In this document: positions 60,972 through 64,000 of the stretch, piece after piece | How positions within the stretch are numbered: the first letter of the stretch is position 1 | Layout: each line of letters begins with the position of its first letter | Assembly: GCA_022376925.1 (NCBI GenBank) | Contig: JAIOJX010000032.1 | Span: 168,851,979 to 168,915,978, forward strand | Length of the DNA: 64,000 nucleotides | From: Tragulus kanchil | Taxonomy: Eukaryota > Chordata > Mammalia > Artiodactyla > Tragulidae | Reading direction: 5' to 3' | Made by a program: the position numbers and the translations under genes | Notes under the pieces: model-generated | Told to the model about the DNA's origin: nothing | What the model saw: only the letters and a program-made list of their open reading frames with translations | Database searches by the model: none

Positions 60972-61086
60972 TCGCTCGGTTGTGTCTGATGTTCTGTGGC
61001 CCCACGGGCTGCAGCCCGCCAGACTCTTCTGTCCACGGGATTCTCCAGGCGAGGATACTGGAGTGGGCTGCCATTGCCCTCTCCAG
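60972..61086 (-). mobile_element. BovA SINE fragment (antisense)
   Basis: TTGTGTCTGATGTTCTGTGG, GCAGCCCGCCAGACTCTTCT and GATACTGGAGTGGGCTGCCA in reverse SINE order. Confidence 0.8.
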
Positions 61087-61087
61087 A

Positions 61088-61260
61088 AGTTAAGGGTTGT
61101 ATTTTATTTGGTGGGGATTTTTAGGACGTCGCGCCCGGGCGGGAGCGTCTCAGGTCACCTTGAGAGAACCGCTCCGAGGAGGCGGGTGCGGGGGAGCCAG
61201 GTTACAAAGAGGCTTTGCAGCAAAGGGTGGGCAGTCTGAATCAGATGATGACAGTTAATT
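61088..61260. mobile_element. Possible LTR-derived patch
   Basis: Composition changes to AT-richer sequence (TTGTATTTTATTTGGTGGGG and onward) right next to a SINE. It resembles a common ruminant interspersed repeat, but the family was not verified. Confidence 0.3.
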
Positions 61261-63571
61261 ACAGAAAGTCATATAACCCAAGCGAAGGAGCGAGGTGCCT
61301 CTCAGCGTAGGCGGATGCAGGAGGCTGGGCTCCCTGGCGTCACCCCTTCGCTCTGCACCTCGGCCGGCAGGGCCAGCCTCCTGCTCTCTCCCAGGATTTC
61401 CCCAGGCCGCGTGGGCTCCCGTGGGGGTCTGCCTTTGTGTACAGAGGCGGCAGGAAATATTCCACTTCTCCAGGTCTGAGCAGGGATGGGGTGGGGGGCC
61501 CTGACTTCTGGCGTGAAAGACTCCCCTGGCCTAGGGAGCGACGTTGGGGGCCAGGGTCCGCAAGGCTGCGATGTGGGGGCCTCGTGGCAGACCTGATGGG
61601 GGTCAGACGCGCCTGCACGTGCGGGAGGGTCCTGGGAGGTCAGCTGTCACTCTACGAGGGGAGAAGGTCCACCACCTGGGGCTGGGGTGGGGCGAGGGGG
61701 ACTCGAGTGTCCCGCTGTGAACGCGGCCAGGCCCCCGGTGTTCTCTGGCCGTGAGGTAAGCTTGGCCTGTGGGCACAGCTGGCGGTTTACAAAGGCTGGG
61801 GTCGCTCAGGAGCTGGTCTCGGCCACGGTGCCGCCTTCCTTGCGGGGCCCGCGCCAGACCCGCAAGAGGCGATGCCCCCTGCGGAGGGCGGCGTGTGCTT
61901 CCGGTGGGGTCCAGGGCCCGTGAGGGCCAGCTGACCCGCTCGGGCGACGTCGGCGAGGGCTGCGGAGGGCGGGGTGAGGGGCGCTCGGGAAGAGGCCCTC
62001 GTCCACGGCCCTGCCGGGTGAGACAGGTGCGCAGGCCTGTGGGCGTGCGGGCCCCCGTGCCCACGGCCAGGCAGAGGAGAGAGCGACGGGCTGGCAGAGG
62101 GCACCCGACGGGGGTGCCACGTCCTCTCCCAAGAGGGCCTCTGGGGGCTTCTAGGGGGTCTCTGTCCTGCGCTCAGGGTCCGCGGGGGCCTTCCCGGGTG
62201 GCGTGCGCCCCTCCGGCCGGCGCTCTCCATGGAGGAGGCCGGCTGGCCCGCTCCCCAGGGAGACCTGCGCGCCAGCCCTGCGTCTGGAGACGTCGCCAGT
62301 CTTCCTCCCGCAGCCCTGCCCTGGGAGGACCTGGGCTCGGCCCCTCACTGCCCACCCCACACCTCTCCGCCTCGACCCCTCGTCCCAGCACAGCAGTCTC
62401 CCTGCTGCCGGGGCCTGGGTGCTTGTGCCAGCAGGGGCAGGAGAGGCCTCTGCAGGGTCCGCCAGACGGGGCAGGCAGCCCTTCCCTCCTCCCTGCCCAG
62501 GCCCGGGCTGGGGGTCCCGGCAGAGGTTTTCCAGCTCCTCTGCCCAGCGACCCCCAGGTGGCGCCCGGGGCCCCTGCCGGGGTGGGGGCGGCGGGCTGCT
62601 GTGTGGGGCTGAGAAGGCAGCTGCCTCTGAGTCACGCTCCGGAAAACGAAGGCGGCCCCCCCACGGCCAGCTGTCTCCCTGGGAAGAGAAGGAGGAGGTC
62701 GGGGGAGGCGGGGCGGAGGGCAGGGCTGCAGGGGAGGGGAGGGGCTGCGCCTCAGGCCCTCCCTCCCTGCTGGTCCCTGGGGCTGCCTGGGGTCCGGCGG
62801 AGGCTCTTTCCCAAAGTGGCTCTGTCTCAGCCCCCTGAGGGACCCCGCAAGCCCGCGGGGAGCCGCCTGATGCCCGGTGTAGCAAAGCCAGGTCACACCC
62901 AGGGCTCCAGCCAGGGGGCATTCTGGGGCCAGTGTCCAGGCCCTTTGTGACTCGATGCTCCCTGACCCCAGGCTGGGAACCCTAGGCTCAGCGCCTTTGA
63001 GAAGCCCCCACCTCCCATTCAGCACATCCCTGAGACCCCCAACCTGGGCGGCTGGAGGGGCGGGGAGGCGTGTTGCTGTGAATGGGAACCTTTTCTTTAA
63101 GGCCTGAGTTTGGAGGGGCTGCTCTCCAGAAAAGCGGAGGCAGAGCTCGTTAGCTCGGTGCTCCTGCCACGGGTGCCGGCGGGTCTGTCTGGAGAGGTGC
63201 AGGCGCCTGGCTCCCGACCCCTGGGCGAGAGAGGGGCGCCCCGCAGGGCACCAGGGCTGAGGGGCCGCTGCAGCTCTGCTGGGCGACCCTGGAGGCTTTG
63301 GGTTTGACCAGGAGGGTGGTCGGCGGTCTTGGAGCAGCGTGGTGGTCCGGGGGGTGGAGGGGTCGCCTCTGTGTGAAGGTCAAGACTGGGAGGTCAGGGC
63401 AGAGCCTTCCCATTTACACATGCCAACCTTGACAAGGAGGGTCCTCGAGGCAGTGAGACGTGCTAGAGTCGGGGGTCTTCCCATCAGTGGGCAGTTCCTT
63501 TGCTCCCTGGCTCTGTCATGAGGCACTTAAGACTGATCAAAATCCTTAAGCCTGTCAAAATCCTTATAGAA

Positions 63572-63740
63572 GCCCACACCTATCCATCCATCCACCCTCC
63601 CATCCATTTATCTATTCATCCATCCACTCACCTATCAGTCCATCCATCCAGCCATCTATCCATTCATCCACTCACCTTTCTTTCCATCCGTCCATCTATC
63701 CATCTATCCACCATCCATCCGTCATCTACGTGTCCACCAT
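63572..63740. repeat. CCAT/TCCA tetranucleotide microsatellite
   Basis: Long interrupted run of CATC/CCAT units with TTTA and CACT interruptions. No coding meaning. Confidence 0.9.
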
Positions 63741-64000
63741 CCATCTGCCTAGCACTCACTGAAAGCCTGCCACACGCTGGGCGTGGGGTCAGTACGGTTA
63801 TACCAGGGGAGCAAAGGCGCAGCGTCACCCGTGGGCAGGGTTGCCTGCTGAAGTAAAGAGACACACAGGACTCAGTCAGATTGGAATTTCAGACAAGCAG
63901 CGGGTAGTTTGGTAAGTGTGTACGCAATGTTTAGATGCAGACACGTGTACTTGATGTAAGTATGGCCCCCACACTGCACGGGATATACTTATGCTGGTAC

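Larger units (their letters stand above)
54325..64000. other. Intergenic region upstream of INF2
   Basis: No exon with recognisable protein content. Contains one tandem duplication (54551-56778), BovA SINE fragments at 57878-57961 and 60972-61086, a possible LTR-derived patch at 61088-61260 and a CCAT microsatellite at 63572-63740. Confidence 0.55.

Noticed and set aside
63572..63740. Regular short repeats suggesting a CRISPR-like array
   Set aside because: Tetranucleotide microsatellite with no spacers, in a mammalian genome.
54325..64000. A protein-coding gene upstream of INF2
   Set aside because: Open frames here (for example 61769-62950) lack splice-bounded conserved blocks or recognisable motifs. 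Human INF2 is also preceded by a long gene-poor interval.

Overview
This window is nuclear DNA from a ruminant, most likely a bovid. The sequence is very GC-rich with spliced vertebrate genes and carries several SINEs of the Bov-tA/BovA type, which are ruminant-specific. I cannot name the species from the sequence alone. There are no prokaryotic genes, and the very long open frames on both strands are by-products of GC content above 65%.

Two genes can be read exon by exon, both on the minus strand and head-to-tail as in the human 14q32.33 order INF2 - ADSS1. INF2 (inverted formin 2) has its start codon at 43024 and all coding exons down to 28009. The exons join in frame to a 1208-residue protein ending in the prenylation box CVIQ, or, if a 57-nt cassette exon is skipped, a 1199-residue protein without it. 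A non-coding first exon is proposed in a CpG island near 54.0 kb. ADSS1 (muscle-type adenylosuccinate synthase) starts at 22038; coding exons 1-11 (390 residues) are present and the last ~67 codons lie left of position 1.

The dominant oddity is nine separate direct tandem duplications, each with a period of 1.07-1.17 kb, scattered through the window (about 2.7-11.8 kb, 19.9-31.9 kb and 54.6-56.8 kb). They share no sequence except where neighbours overlap. They cut through exons, differ mostly by homopolymer-like indels, and would destroy the ADSS1 reading frame if taken literally. I read them as assembly artefacts (unmerged overlaps), adding about 10 kb of false sequence.

Layout: 1-22 kb ADSS1; 22-27 kb intergenic, with a CpG promoter and a MEF2/E-box cluster; 27-43 kb INF2 exons and 3'UTR; 43-54 kb INF2 intron 1 with LTR-like and SINE sequence; 54-64 kb intergenic, with SINE pieces and a CCAT microsatellite. 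The two genes are not functionally coupled as far as the sequence shows: one remodels actin and ER-mitochondrial membranes, the other makes adenylosuccinate from IMP in the muscle purine nucleotide cycle. I found no unknown biological system.
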